Source of the DNA: Gordius sp. MW1
Lineage: Eukaryota > Nematomorpha > Gordioida > Gordea > Gordiidae
Length of the DNA stretch: 64,000 nt
Assembly (NCBI GenBank): GCA_964036665.1
Contig: OZ038532.1
Location: forward strand, 4,526,001-4,590,000
Reading direction: 5' to 3'
The translations under genes were made by a program, and so were the position numbers. Positions 1 to 11,733 of this stretch are shown here, piece after piece (position 1 is the stretch's first letter; each line of letters starts with the position of its first letter). Under the pieces are notes generated by a model. The model was not told where the DNA came from, made no database searches, and was given only the letters and a program-made list of their open reading frames with translations.

Positions 1-844
1 ATACCGCCATCTAGCGGACGTCAGCTACAACGCTTATCTCGATTATTATTTTATGTTAGAAATGTGCTCATAGTTTTAAATGTTTTTCTACTAATCTTTT
101 GTCATATATTTCACTATTTTTATTCACCTTTGGGTTATTTTTTACATTATATATATATCTGTTACAACTAAATAATTAAAAACCGTAAAACATCAAAAAT
201 TTTATAATATAAAAAAGACGCGTGCTCTGTTAAAGGTTTACGTATCTAAACGTTTGACGTGAAAAAACAATTTAAGTCATAATTAAATTTTTATAATTGT
301 TTTTAGAGCTTCACTGCCAACTTTTTAGAGCTTTATTGACAACAATCCTTATCAATTCTTATAACTGGAATTTTTATCCCTGTGATTTTACTAACAGGTA
401 ATAACAATTTAAATTCATAATTTAATTTTTATAATTGTTTTTAGAGCTTCACTGCCAACTTTTTAGAGCTTTATTGACAACAATCCTTATCAATTCTTAT
501 AACTGGAATTTTTATCCCCGTGATTTATAAAAATCTAAGTCCCGTTTTTTTGTACGCTAATAACTTTTAGAGTTCTCAACCGATTGCCACCAAATTTGGC
601 CTGATTGTTTTAGCATTGTAGATGGTTTATAGATACTTTTTATCAACCTGCGACAGCGGGAACCATGTTTTTTGGTAGTCTATACCGCCATCTAGCGGAC
701 GTCAGCTACAACGCTTATCTCGATTATTATTTTATGTTAGAGTTGAGCTCATAGTTTTAAATGTTTTTCTACTAATCTTTTGTCATATATTTCACTATTT
801 TTATTCACCTTTGGGTTATTTTTAACATTATATATATATCTGTT
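1..844 (+). repeat. Helitron 5'-region fragments
   Basis: This non-coding DNA matches the 5' part of the Helitron at 20705-27611. Positions 1-520 correspond to about 20872-21260 and include two units of the 138-bp minisatellite. Positions 525-844 restart near the Helitron 5' end (the motif after TATATATAAAAATC) and repeat the block that begins ataccgccatctagcgg. The DNA stops at atctgtt (838-844), which is repeated at 19836-19842 on the far side of the gypsy complex. I see no gene here. Confidence 0.8.
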
Positions 845-973
845 TTGTATAAATCAAGAATTTATTATTCGTTGTTCAATATTGGATTGTATTTTATCTT
901 ATATATCAAAATTAGTACACAGATGTTATGCTAATGCGGGTAAGATCAAAAGGGGTATCCGACCGAAGGAACA
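845..973 (-). repeat. Truncated Ty3/gypsy LTR (left end of the complex)
   Basis: This is the reverse complement of the 3' part of the LTR at 1672-2064, running from ttgtata to the shared ggtatccgacc motif. There it breaks and joins integrase-coding sequence. It has the same orientation as the full LTR at 19439-19835, so it is probably what remains of the 3' LTR of minus-strand copy B. Confidence 0.75.
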
Positions 974-1671
974 TGGTTATATAAACTATATCATAACATG
1001 TCTCCAAGATATCCTAATCGTCCTGCGGTTAGCTACGAATTTTTAAATCGTAAATTAAGATACCCACCAGATTTTTTAAATGTTGGTGGGTTAAAAGATG
1101 ATGTAATCGAGCCGGTTGATTATTCGGATTGGGCAACACCTTTAGTTCCGGTTAAAAAACCAGATGGAACGATAAGGGTGTGTGCGGATTACCGAATAAC
1201 AATCAATAAATGTGCTGTGGATGTAAAATATCCCCTCCCCAGAATTGAAATGGTGTTAGCAAATTTAAAAGGCGCAAAACATAACATGTCTCCAAGATAT
1301 CCTAATCGTCCTGCGGTTAGCTACGAATTTTTAAATCGTAAATTAAGATACCCACCAGATTTTTTAAATGTCACCCAGGTTGCAAAGATGGCTATTAACT
1401 TTAGGTAATTTCACTTTAACCTTAAAATATCGTAAAGGAGATGAAAACCATTTGGCCGACGTAATGTCGCGTTTGGGCGCAGACACAACGGAGGTTATGG
1501 ATACATCTTTGAGTTGCGATATTGTTGGTGGACATGTAGTTAATAGTATAAACATAATCGATTTTAAACAAATAGTAGAATCCGTTAACGACGATCCCGA
1601 TTTAAGTTTAATTAAAAGTATTTTGTCAGGATCGGACGAATTCGCACAAATTCCTATACCTTTTAAGCACG
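974..1671 (+). pseudogene. Mosaic of shuffled gypsy pol fragments
   Basis: Four pieces of the pol gene of copy A are joined out of order. 974-1087 matches the integrase C-terminal region (5863-5985). About 1088-1280 matches the start of reverse transcriptase (3882-4071). 1281-1372 repeats the integrase piece. About 1360-1671 matches the RNase H to linker region (4945-5265). The next base starts an LTR. The joins lie at short shared sequences such as gattttttaa and gtgtt. The long open frame at 998-1408 is a by-product of this joining and not a gene. Confidence 0.85.
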
Positions 1672-2064
1672 TGTTGTGTCCTCCTCTATAGAAATTATCA
1701 TATACAAACATCTCCCCCTATAGAAATTATCATATACAAACATCTCCTCCTAAAGAAATTATCATATACTAACCTCCTATACAAATCCCCCCACCCCCCA
1801 CTGCGCTGCTATACAATACACACGCGTTGATAATCGATCACCCCCTCTCCGTACTTATATTCACAAGAGTTGTAAACTTGTGTATCTCATACCCCCCTCC
1901 CCCCTTCTATCTAGATACATTAATTGCAAGTTCGTATCTTATTTAGGTCGGATACCGCTTTTGATCTTACCCGCATTAGCATAACATCTGTGTACTAATT
2001 TTGATATATAAGATAAAATACAATCCAATATTGAATAACGAATAATAAATTCTTGTATTATACA
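1672..2064 (+). repeat. 5' LTR of gypsy copy A
   Basis: A direct long terminal repeat of about 393 bp. It starts TGTTGTGTCC and ends near TATACA, the usual TG...CA form. It contains three tandem copies of a motif reading tatagaaattatcatatac. It reappears at 13012-13315 (truncated, plus) and 19439-19835 (minus). It should hold the promoter and the R/U5 signals of the element. Confidence 0.85.
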
Positions 2065-2068
2065 AAAG

Positions 2069-2081
2069 TGGTGTCAGAACC
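2069..2081 (+). other. Primer-binding site of gypsy copy A
   Basis: TGGTGTCAGAACC begins four bases after the LTR end. It starts with TGG, as expected for complementarity to a tRNA CCA tail. The same site lies beside the LTR of copy B at 19422-19434. I cannot name the priming tRNA from sequence alone. Confidence 0.65.
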
Positions 2082-2563
2082 AAAAATTCCCACCCCCCAC
2101 CGCAGTTAAATTGTTTAAAAAATATTTTGAAAAAAATTATTTCTCCTTCCTGCGAATAGGATAAATCAGATTCTTACGATTTTATTATCACTGGAGTGGA
2201 ACAACAAGCAAATTATTACCTAATGTTTCAAAGGAAAAACGGAATCGTCCTTGAGCCTAAGCCATTCGTGGTAACAATACAGAAAGAAAAGCCAAAAACA
2301 TATCGTAAAAACGGAAGTTAAAATCATATACGTGGGGAAGACGAATACCGTAAACAGGCAGTTGGACGAAAGGCGTTCTCCCCCTCTCCAAAGAAAGGTC
2401 ATTTAAAAATATTCGGGAACACGTAAGTATAAAATGCAATTAGTTTCGTTAATCATAATAATTATTATCTTAGTATTCTATATTAGCTTAACATTTCAAA
2501 GTTTCCGTATTTTCTTAATCAAAATTTTATTGGCTACTATATAAATATATTATATTAATTAAA
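2082..2563 (+). other. Gypsy copy A leader
   Basis: Non-coding leader between the primer-binding site and the first ORF, repeated in reverse at about 18958-19421 in copy B. The open frames on the opposite strand here are not genes. The piece at about 2520-2566 is an uninterrupted version of the site where copy B carries a Helitron insertion. Confidence 0.6.
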
Positions 2564-3073
2564 ATGTTCAATCGCAATCCATCAATATTTATTCATTTTT
2601 ATAATTGTTTACTTAGCGATAAAGCTTTTATTATACTATTTATCGTATTCTTAATTTTATTGTGCATAATGATTTATATAAAAGTGAGAAAAGTTGAGAA
2701 AATATTTTTAGTTAAAAATACCCCCTCATTACCCACTTGTTTTTTCTGTAATAAAACGGGGCATGTAAAAAAAAATTGTTTTCTATTAAAGGGAAAGGGC
2801 TTTAATAATAACAGATTTAATAATAACAATAATTATACCAACCCATTTAATAGGGGACCCCGCACCCCCTACACCCCTTACAATTTTGATTTTAATGAAA
2901 ATGCGCCCGCGCGTGCGCAGAAGGAATGGCCAGGCAATAGGAAGTGTTGTTTAAGCAATACTACAAATAAAGAGGAGACTAAGGCTGACATATGTTCAGG
3001 TTGTAGGACCAGTCTGCCTCAGGTCAGTCATAGTTCAATGGGTCATTGTGGTGGCCAACATTGTTCTGATTGA
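2564..3073 (+). CDS. Gypsy copy A gag-like ORF (zinc knuckle)
   Basis: A 169-codon ORF that fits the nucleocapsid part of Gag. It has a CCHC zinc knuckle (CFFCNKTGHVKKNC, about residues 59-72) followed by an Asn/Phe-rich, Arg-containing basic tail. Unusually, residues about 21-42 form a strong hydrophobic segment that looks membrane-spanning, and there is no recognisable capsid domain, so the ORF is much shorter than a typical Ty3/gypsy Gag. It ends at TGA, immediately followed in the same frame by the protease. The ATG is the first in the open frame. The copy at 15057-15566 is nearly identical. It may be an internally deleted Gag. Confidence 0.75.
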   Translation: MFNRNPSIFIHFYNCLLSDKAFIILFIVFLILLCIMIYIKVRKVEKIFLVKNTPSLPTCFFCNKTGHVKKNCFLLKGKGFNNNRFNNNNNYTNPFNRGPRTPYTPYNFDFNENAPARAQKEWPGNRKCCLSNTTNKEETKADICSGCRTSLPQVSHSSMGHCGGQHCSD

Positions 3074-6000
3074 CGGTTAGCGAAGGCTGGTACTAGTTTC
3101 TCTAATGTAAATTTAATTAATTTTTTTAACGCGCGCTCGCCTTATGTTACATTAAATATCGATAATAATTATATAACATTTTTAGCCGATACGGGCTCTA
3201 CAATTTCGCTGATTTCGCAAATAAATTTTAAAAAATATTGGCCTGAAAAATTATTAAAAAAAGCTAGCATTTTAGCAAAACAATTAAATGGCTGTCCGAT
3301 TAACATCTTAGGTTATACGAAAGTGAATGTGAACGCCGCGGGGCAGAGTTTAGAATTTGATATATATATTGTTGATGAAAATATTGAGAATATAATGGGA
3401 TGGACATGGATAAGAAAGATTGGTCCCTTAGCTAATTATTGAGGAATATGTAAATATAATAAAATTAATGTTGTTCACTGCAATAAGGATAATATTGGTG
3501 ATAATAAAGCTGTAGATAAAGTCGGGTCTGAGCCTACGACCATAATTGGTAAGGCAGCAGGAGTCTCCTTATTTTCAGACGAGGGCAAGGTTTCAAATAA
3601 TGAGACTAGTTCCTCGTGTATGGAGGTAAAGGCATATAAAAATGCCGAGAATTCCTCATTTAAAATGGATCGTAGGGATGTTCGGAACGATAATGATCTA
3701 TGGCGCGACAAAATTGACAAAATTAAAGCAGAGTTTGAAGAAATTTTTGCGAACGAATTAGGATGTCTAAATGATAACATATTCTCAATTAAAATTAAAG
3801 ATCAAAGCGCTCCACGTTTTTGCCCAGCCCGGCGCATTCCACTAGTATGGAAAGACCAAGTTGAACATGTTATTAACACTTGGTTAAAAGATGATGTAAT
3901 CGAGCCGGTTGATTATTCGGATTGGGCAACACCTTTAGTTCCGGTTAAAAAACCAGATGGAACGATAAGGGTGTGTGCGGATTACCGAATAACAATCAAT
4001 AAATGTGCTGTGGATGTAAAATATCCCCTCCCCAGAATTGAAATGGTGTTAGCAAATTTAAAAGGCGCAAAATTTTTTCAAAAATTGATTTGGCTAATGC
4101 CTATCTGCAATTGCGCGTAACTAGTAAATCCGCTAAACTATTGACCATTAATATTGAAAAGGGTTTATTTGCTTTTAAAAGTTTACCATTCGGTTTAAGT
4201 GTGTCAGCGGCAATTTTTCAAAGAACAATGGCCTCAATTTTTTTGAATTTAGAAGGCATAAATTTTTATTTGGACGATATCTTGATCACTGGTTCCACTA
4301 GGGACGAACATGACAAGCGTCTAATAGCTGTGTTAAAATTAATTAAAGCAAAAGGGTTACGTATTGCTGAAAAGAAATGCGTATTTGCTGTAGGAAAGGT
4401 TATGTGTTTAGGGTATATATTAGGAGACGGTTGTGTTAGACCAAATCTTACTAAGATATATGCTATCCAAAATGCGAGAATACCTCTTAATAAAAAATAA
4501 CTGTCGTCATTTTTGGGATTAATGACTTATTATAACAGGTTTATCAGTGATTATAGTAAATATGCAGCCCCATTGTATGATTTAACTGGCGTAAATAGCA
4601 TATATAATTGGACTGATGAGCATGAAGCATGTTATAATTATTTAAAACAAGTTCTTTTAAAGCAACCTATATTAAAATGTTTTGATCCGGAAGGCGAAAA
4701 CGTTTTAAGGGTTGATGCATCTAATCAGGGAATTGGTGGTGCATTATGCCAATTAGAAGGCAGTGTAGAACACCCCGTAATATATTTTTCCCGTAAATTA
4801 ACTAAACCTGAATTAAATTATTCGGTAATAGAGAAAGAGGCGTTAGCAATGGTTTATGGACTGAAACGATGTAGAGAATATTTAATCGGAAAATCGTTCA
4901 TCGTTTATACAGATCACAAACCATTGGTCTCTTTGTTTATTAACACCGATTTTTTAATGTCACCCAGGTTGCAAAGATGGCTATTAACTTTAGGTAACTT
5001 CACTTTAACCTTAAAATATCGTAAAGGAGATGAAAACCATTTGGCCGACGTAATGTCGCGTTTGGGCGCAGACACAACGGAGGTTATGGATACATCTTTG
5101 AGTTGCGATATTGTTGGTGGACATGTAGTTAATAGTATAAACATAATCGATTTTAAACAAATAGTAGAATCCGTTAACGACGATCCCGATTTAAGTTTAA
5201 TTAAAAGTATTTTGTCAGGATCGGACGAATTCGCACAAATTCCTATACCTTTTAAGCACGTGTTTAATGAGATTTATGTTGACGAAGGTGCGATTAAAAG
5301 ACAAGGAAAATTGGTCATACCAATTGGGCTTAGGAAACAAGTATTAGAACTGTTGCATGCAAGCCATTTTGGAATCGTTAAAATGAAACAAATTGCACGA
5401 GATTACGTATGGTGGCCTAAAATTACAAAGGATATTAATGATTTGGTTAGGCTTTGCGAATTGTGTAAAGTTAACGCAGCTATGCCGCGAAAAGATAAAG
5501 GCGCGACTTGGCCACGTCCAAAAGGACCGTGGAGTCGTATTCATATAGACTTTTTCGAGTTAAAAAGCGTTTTATTTTGATCGTTGACGCCTTTTCAGGG
5601 TGGACGGAATTTAAAAACGTTTCTCAAATAACGAGTAAAGTAACTATAAATATTTTGCAAGAATTAATAGGCGCTTATGGTTTTCCTGAGATTATCGTTA
5701 CTGATAATGGCAAAGCTTTCGTAAGCGTAGAATTTAAACAATTCTGTTTAAAATATAAAATAACTCATTTGTTAACTCCCCCATATCATCCTAGCTCAAA
5801 TGGGCAGGTAGAAAGGTATGTAGGAATCGTAAAGAAATGGTTAAATTTGGCTAAAGTGACGAAGGAAGGAACATGGTTATATAAACTATATCATAACATG
5901 TCTCCAAGATATCCTAATCGTCCTGCGGTTAGCTACGAATTTTTAAATCGTAAATTAAGATACCCACCAGATTTTTTAAATGTTGGTGATCACCAACAAT

Positions 6001-6191
6001 TGCCAATGGTAGGTAAACCAATGTTTCAGCTTAACCAAAAGGTGTGGTATAGAAACTATTTGGGTAAACCTAAATGGCTCTTGGGTGAGATTGTACAATA
6101 GGTCGGTTCTAAAATTTTTAAAATTAAAGATAAACAAAGTGATAATAATGAAATAAGACACACGGAGCAATTAAAATTGTGTGAGCCCTAA
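3074..6191 (+). pseudogene. Gypsy copy A pol (protease, RT, RNase H, integrase), decayed
   Basis: Ty3/gypsy polyprotein in the same frame as the upstream gag ORF, just after its TGA. Visible domains in order are aspartic protease (LADTGST, about 3181), reverse transcriptase (KPDGTIRVCADYR; catalytic FYLDD near 4266), RNase H (LRVDAS, YTDHKPL, HLADVMSRL), integrase HHCC zinc region (about 5355-5490) and a DDE core (VTDNG, NGQVER). The copy is broken: a TGA at about 3440 where copy B has TGG, a one-base loss in a T run at about 4076, a GAA-to-TAA change at 4498, a frameshift near 5563 and a late TAG at 6099. It cannot make the full protein. Confidence 0.9.
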
Positions 6192-6530
6192 TACGTATGT
6201 ATGTTAAAGGCACACGAACAATTGAGATTGTATGAGTACTATTTTAATTATTATTTTAACTTTGTATTTGGTACATCGAAACTCCTACCTTTTCGAAAAA
6301 ACTTGACAAAATTCAAATCACGTGACGATTGCGAGTGCGCTCCTCAACCAAGATTGCCAAGCCATTACTAAATTGTAAATCAGATCGTTCAATACCTCAC
6401 ATTATGACAACGAATACAATATGAATTTTGGCGATGAAAATGAAACAATAACAATATCTTGGCCTATCACCTCCAAACATATGAAAAAATTCTACCAATA
6501 AAAAAAAAAAGACCCCCCCCCCCTATTATT
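6192..6530 (+). other. Gypsy copy A post-pol region, upstream part
   Basis: Non-coding sequence after the integrase stop, ending in A- and C-runs where the composite element is inserted. It continues at 12206. I see no env-like ORF. Confidence 0.5.
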
Positions 6531-7049
6531 AATTGCTATGCAATTTATGGGATCGTTTTTTGGTGTCCGTCCGTCGTCCGTCGTCCGTCGTCCGTCGTCC
6601 GTCGTCCGTTACCCTCCCTATCTATTTGCATTGGGTATATTAGGTTATCGCTTTTTTTAACTTAATGGATGAGAAAGAGGTGCCCCACCCCTCATCTCTA
6701 TCTCCCTCGCTGTGTTATTTTTTGAATTAATGCATAAGAGGTGCCCCACCCCTCATCTCTATCTCTCTCGGTGTGTTATATATAAGATTTGTTAAATTAT
6801 CTATTATATAATAAACATAAATAAAAGTTGTTTACTTTTAATTGCTATGCAATTTAACTAGTTATATAATAAACATTAATAAAAGTTGTTTACTTTTAAG
6901 TGCTATGCAATTTAACTAGTTTTGGTTATATAATAAATATAGATAAAAGTTGTTTACTTTTAATGCTATGCAATTTAACTAGTTATAAATAAACATAAAT
7001 AAAAGTTGTTTACTTTTTAATTGCTATGCAATTTAACTAGTTTTGGGGT

Positions 7050-8060
7050 TGGAATCCCGGAGTTTTTTTTGACTCTTATGATTGTTCTTGTTACTATCAT
7101 TGATAATAAGAATTTTTGGCCGTCCGCTGGCTGCTGACCAATGAAAAAAATGACCATTGGCCAAAATGTGAATCGAAATGATTTTTTTCGTTTTTTTTGA
7201 CTATTATGATTGTTCCTGTTTCTACCATTGCTATTATGACTTTTTGGCCGTCCGCTGGCTGCTGACCAATGTTATATAATAAACATAAATAAAAGTTGTT
7301 TACTTTTAATTGCTATGCAATTTAACTAGTTTTTGGGTTAGAATCCCGGAGTTTTTTTTGACTTTTATGATTGTTCTTGTTACTATCATTGATAATAAGA
7401 CTTTTTGGCCGTCCGTTGGCTGCTGACCAATGAAAAAAATGACCATTGGCCAAAATGTGAATCCGAGTTTATTTTTTCGTTTTTTTTTTGACTATTATGA
7501 TTGTTCCTGTTACTACCATTGCTATTATGACTTTTTGGCCGTCCGCTGGCTCCTGACCGATGGAAAAAAATGACCATTGGCCAAAATGTGAATCGAAATT
7601 ATTTTTTTCGTTTTTTTTGACTATTATGATTGTTCCTGTTCCTACCATTGCTATTATGACTTTTTGGCCGTCCGCTGGCTGCTGACCAATGGAAAAAAAT
7701 GACCATTGGCCAAAATGTGATTCAAAAATTTTTTTTCGTTTTTTTTACTCTTGTGAATTTATATCCACTTTTACCGTGTGCTGGCTGCTGACCAATGGAA
7801 AAAAATGACCATTGGCCAAAATGTGAATCCGAGTTTATTTTTTCGTTTTTTTTGACTATTATGATTGTTCCTGTTACTACCATTGCTATTATGACTTTTT
7901 GGCCGTCCGCTGGCTCCTGACCGATGGAAAAAATGACCATTGGCCAAAATGTGATTCGAAAATTTTTTTTTTCGTTTTTTTTTGACTTATGAATTTATAA
8001 CCACTTTTACCGTGTCCTGGCTGCTTACCAATGAAAAAAAATGACCATTGGCCAAATTTT
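7050..8060 (+). repeat. Hairpin minisatellite, composite copy 1
   Basis: Tandem units of roughly 100-135 bp. Each contains an inverted pair, ccaatgg and ccattgg, around an A-rich spacer, followed by ggccaaaatgtg and a T-rich block. Open frames on either strand here (with MVIFSIGQEPADGQ-like translations) are repeat translations and not genes. Confidence 0.85.
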
Positions 8061-8770
8061 ATATATAACCTAAAAATTTATTATAGATGGTCTAACAGAC
8101 AGCCAACTATGTAATATATATTTTTAACCTTATAAATGCATATATATTTTTTTATTGGGTTAATATATTTCATTTAATTAGATTGTGATTTCATAGAAAA
8201 CCTAAAAAGTAATATTTAAAAAAATAATATAGGTATTAGATTCTAATTTACGATAAAATATATCGATAGAAACTAACACAAAATTCGAAACCTCCTTCAA
8301 AGGTATAAGCATAGCCCGTTATTTCTAATTAAATTGAATCTACTATTAAACTCAAACACGAATTGTACTTTATTAGATGGCGCGCGTAAGTTTATATAAT
8401 TAGTAAAATTTTTCTAAGTGTCATAGATATTACACCGCGTGTGGCAGGGAAATGTCCGATATTTTTAAAATGAAAAGGTATTTTAGGAATCTGAAAAGGT
8501 TATTTTACCCCTGGCCGCCCTGGGCACCTACGGGTAAAGTTTCGAGCGAATCGGGCTGGTAGTTTAAGAATTTAGCCCTTTTTTAAAACTAAAAAAAACT
8601 TTTTTTTTAATTTTTTTTTTACATTAAATTAATATTTTGTTTTTGTTAATAGTTGTGTTTTATGTTTAGAAAATCAATATATTTCGTCGGTCAGTAGCCA
8701 GCGGACGGTCAAAAAGTCATATTAATTTCATCATCTATATAAATAACATAATAACTTCTACTATTTTAAA

Positions 8771-8841
8771 GCCAGCATGGTATAGTGGTTATAGCGCAGG
8801 CTTGTGAACTGGAGGTGTGGGGTTCAAGTCAGGGAGGGGAC
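8771..8841 (+). repeat. tRNA-like sequence in composite copy 1
   Basis: A 71-bp block resembles a tRNA. It has an A-box-like tatagtggttatagcgc, an anticodon-loop-like TTGTGAA (GTG would read His) and a B-box-like GGTTCAAGTC. The 5' and 3' ends do not pair as an acceptor stem, so it is a tRNA-derived, SINE-like piece and not a working tRNA gene. Confidence 0.6.
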
Positions 8842-9899
8842 AAATTTTTTTTTTTAATTTTTTTAAATTAAATTAATATTTGTTCATGTTAATACCAATG
8901 ATAATATGAATTTTTGACCGTCCGCTGGCTACTGACCAATAAAAAAATGACCATTGGCCAAATAAATCGAAATTTTTTTTCGTTTTTGAATTGGTTAACA
9001 TTGATAATTACCCTATGTCCTCCCCTACAAGGGCCTATAACTAATTAACTAATTATTTTGCATCTAATACCCCCTATAGGCATTCTCGCCCCTTCCCACC
9101 TTTCTCGCCCATAAATTGCATAGCAAATATGCTACGTTTATACGGAGTATAGAAGAGTTCCCCCTTCCCCTCTTCCCTTCCCCTACTCCCCTTCCCTTCT
9201 CCCCCTTCCCACGAGGGCCGAAGGCCCGAGTTTGTTTATTATATAACAAAACTAGTTAAATTGCATAGCAATTAAAAGTAAACAACTTTTATTTATGTTT
9301 ATTATATAACTAGTTAAATTGCATAGCATTAAAAGTAAACAACTTTTATCTATGTTTATTATATAATAGATAGTTTAACAAATCTTATTAATTGCTATGC
9401 AATTTATGGGATCGTTTTTTGGTGTCCGTCCGTCGTCCGTCGTCCGTCGTCCGTCGTCCGTCGTCCGTCGTCCGTTACCCTATCTATTTGCATTGGGTAT
9501 ATTAGGTTATCGCTTTTTTAAATTAATGGATGAGAAAGAGGTGCCCCACCCCTCATCTCTATCTCCCTCGCTGTGTTATTTTTAATTGCTATGCATAAGA
9601 GGTGCCCCACCCCTCATCTCTATCTCCCTCGGTGTGTTATATATAAGATTTGTTAAATTATCTATTATATAATAAACATAGATAAAAGTTGTGCTATGCA
9701 ATTTAACTAGTTATATAATTAACATAAATAAAAGTTGTTTACTTTTAATTGCTATGCAATTTAACTAGTTTTGGTTATATAATAAATATAAAAGTTGTTT
9801 ACTTTTAATGCTATGCAATTTAACTAGTTATAAATAAACATAAATAAAAGTTGTTTACTTTTTAATTGCTATGCAATTTAACTAGTTTTGGGGTTGGAA

Positions 9900-11010
9900 T
9901 CCCGGAGTTTTTTTTGACTCTTATGATTGTTCTTGTTACTATCATTGATAATAAGAATTTTTGGCCGTCCGCTGGCTGCTGACCAATGAAAAAAATGACC
10001 ATTGGCCAAAATGTGAATCGAAATCATTTTTTTCGTTTTTTTTGACTACTATAATTGTTCCTGTTTCTACCATTGCTATTATGACTTTTTGGCCGTCCGC
10101 TGGCTGCTGACCAATGTTATATAATAAACATAAATAAAAGTTGTTTACTTTTAATTGCTATGCAATTTAACTAGTTTTTGGGTTAGAATCCCGGAGTTTT
10201 TTTTGACTTTTATGATTGTTCTTGTTACTATCATTGATAATAAGACTTTTTGGCCGTCCGTTGGCTGCTGACCAATGAAAAAAATGACCATTGGCCAAAA
10301 TGTGCATCCGAGTTTATTTTTTCGTTTTTTTTGACTATTATGATTGTTCCTGTTACTACCATTGCTATTATGACTTTTTGGCCGTCCGCTGGCTCCTGAC
10401 CGATGGAAAAAATGACCATTGGCCAAAATGTGAATCGAAATTATTTTTTTCGTTTTTTTTGACTATTATGATTGTTCCTGTTCCTACCATTGCTATTATG
10501 ACTTTTTGGCCGTCCGCTGGCTGCTGACCAATGGAATAAAATGACCATTGGCCAAAATGTGATTCGAAAACTTTTATTTCGTTTTTTTTGACTATTATGA
10601 ATTTATATCCACTTTTATTGTGTCCTGGCTGCTGACCAATGGAAAAAAATGACCATTGGCCAAAATGTGATTCGAAAATTTTTTTTTCGTTTTTTTTACT
10701 CTTGTGAATTTATATCCACTTTTACCGTGTGCTGGCTGCTGACCAATGGAAAAAAATGACCATTGGCCAAAATGTGAATCCGAGTTTATTTTTTCGTTTT
10801 TTTTGACTATTATGATTGTTCCTGTTACTACCATTGCTATTATGACTTTTTGGCCGTCCGCTGGCTCCTGACCGATGGAAAAAATGACCATTGGCCAAAA
10901 TGTGATTCGAAATTTTTTTTTTTCGTTTTTTTTGACTTATGAATTTATATCCACTTTTACCGTGTCCTGGCTGCTTACCAATGAAAAAAATGACCATTGG
11001 CCAAATTTTA
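9900..11010 (+). repeat. Hairpin minisatellite, composite copy 2
   Basis: Second copy of the array at 7050-8060. It has the same ccaatgg/ccattgg hairpin units plus a few more repeats. Open frames inside are repeat shadows. Confidence 0.85.
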
Positions 11011-11733
11011 TATATAACCTAAAAATTTATTATAGATGGTCTAACAGACAGCCAACTATGTAATATATATTTTTAACCTTATAAATGCATATATATTTTT
11101 TTATTGGGTTAATATATTTCATTTAATTAGATTGTGATTTCATAGAAAACCTAAAAAGTAATATTTAAAAAAATAATATAGGTATTAGATTCTAATTTAC
11201 GATAAAATATATCGATAGAAACTAACACAAAATTCGAAACCTCCTTCAAAGGTATAAGCATAGCCCGTTATTTCTAATTAAAGTGAATCTACTATTAAAC
11301 TCAGACACGAATTGTACTTTATTAGATGGCGCGCGTAAGTTTATATAATTAGTAAAATTTTTCTACGTGTCATAGATATTACACCGCACGTGTGGCAGGG
11401 AAATGTCCGATATTTTTAAAGTGAAAAGGTATTTTAGGAATCTGAAAAGGTTATTTTACCCCCGGCCGCCCTGGGCACCTACGGGTAAAGTTTCGAGCAA
11501 TCGGGCTGGTAGTTTAAGAATTTAGCCCTTTTTTAAAACTAAAAAAAAACTTTTTTTTAATTTTTTTTTTACATTAAATTAATATTTTGTTTTTGTTAAT
11601 ACCATTGATAATATGACTTTTTGACCGTCCGCTGGCTACTGACCGACGAAATATATTGATTTTCTAAACATAAAACACAACTTTATTATTTCATCATCTA
11701 TATAAATAACATAATAACTTCTACTATTTTAAA

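Noticed and set aside
998..1408. 136-codon ORF that looks like a gypsy polyprotein
   Set aside because: It is an accidental fusion of integrase, RT and integrase pieces in the mosaic and not a real product.
8771..8841. A functional tRNA-His gene
   Set aside because: The two ends cannot form an acceptor stem and the copy sits inside a repeated mobile unit.
7386..10997. ORFs with MVIFSIGQEPADGQ-like products
   Set aside because: They lie in the hairpin minisatellites of the composite element, recur with the repeat period and have frameshifted versions. They show no gene signal.
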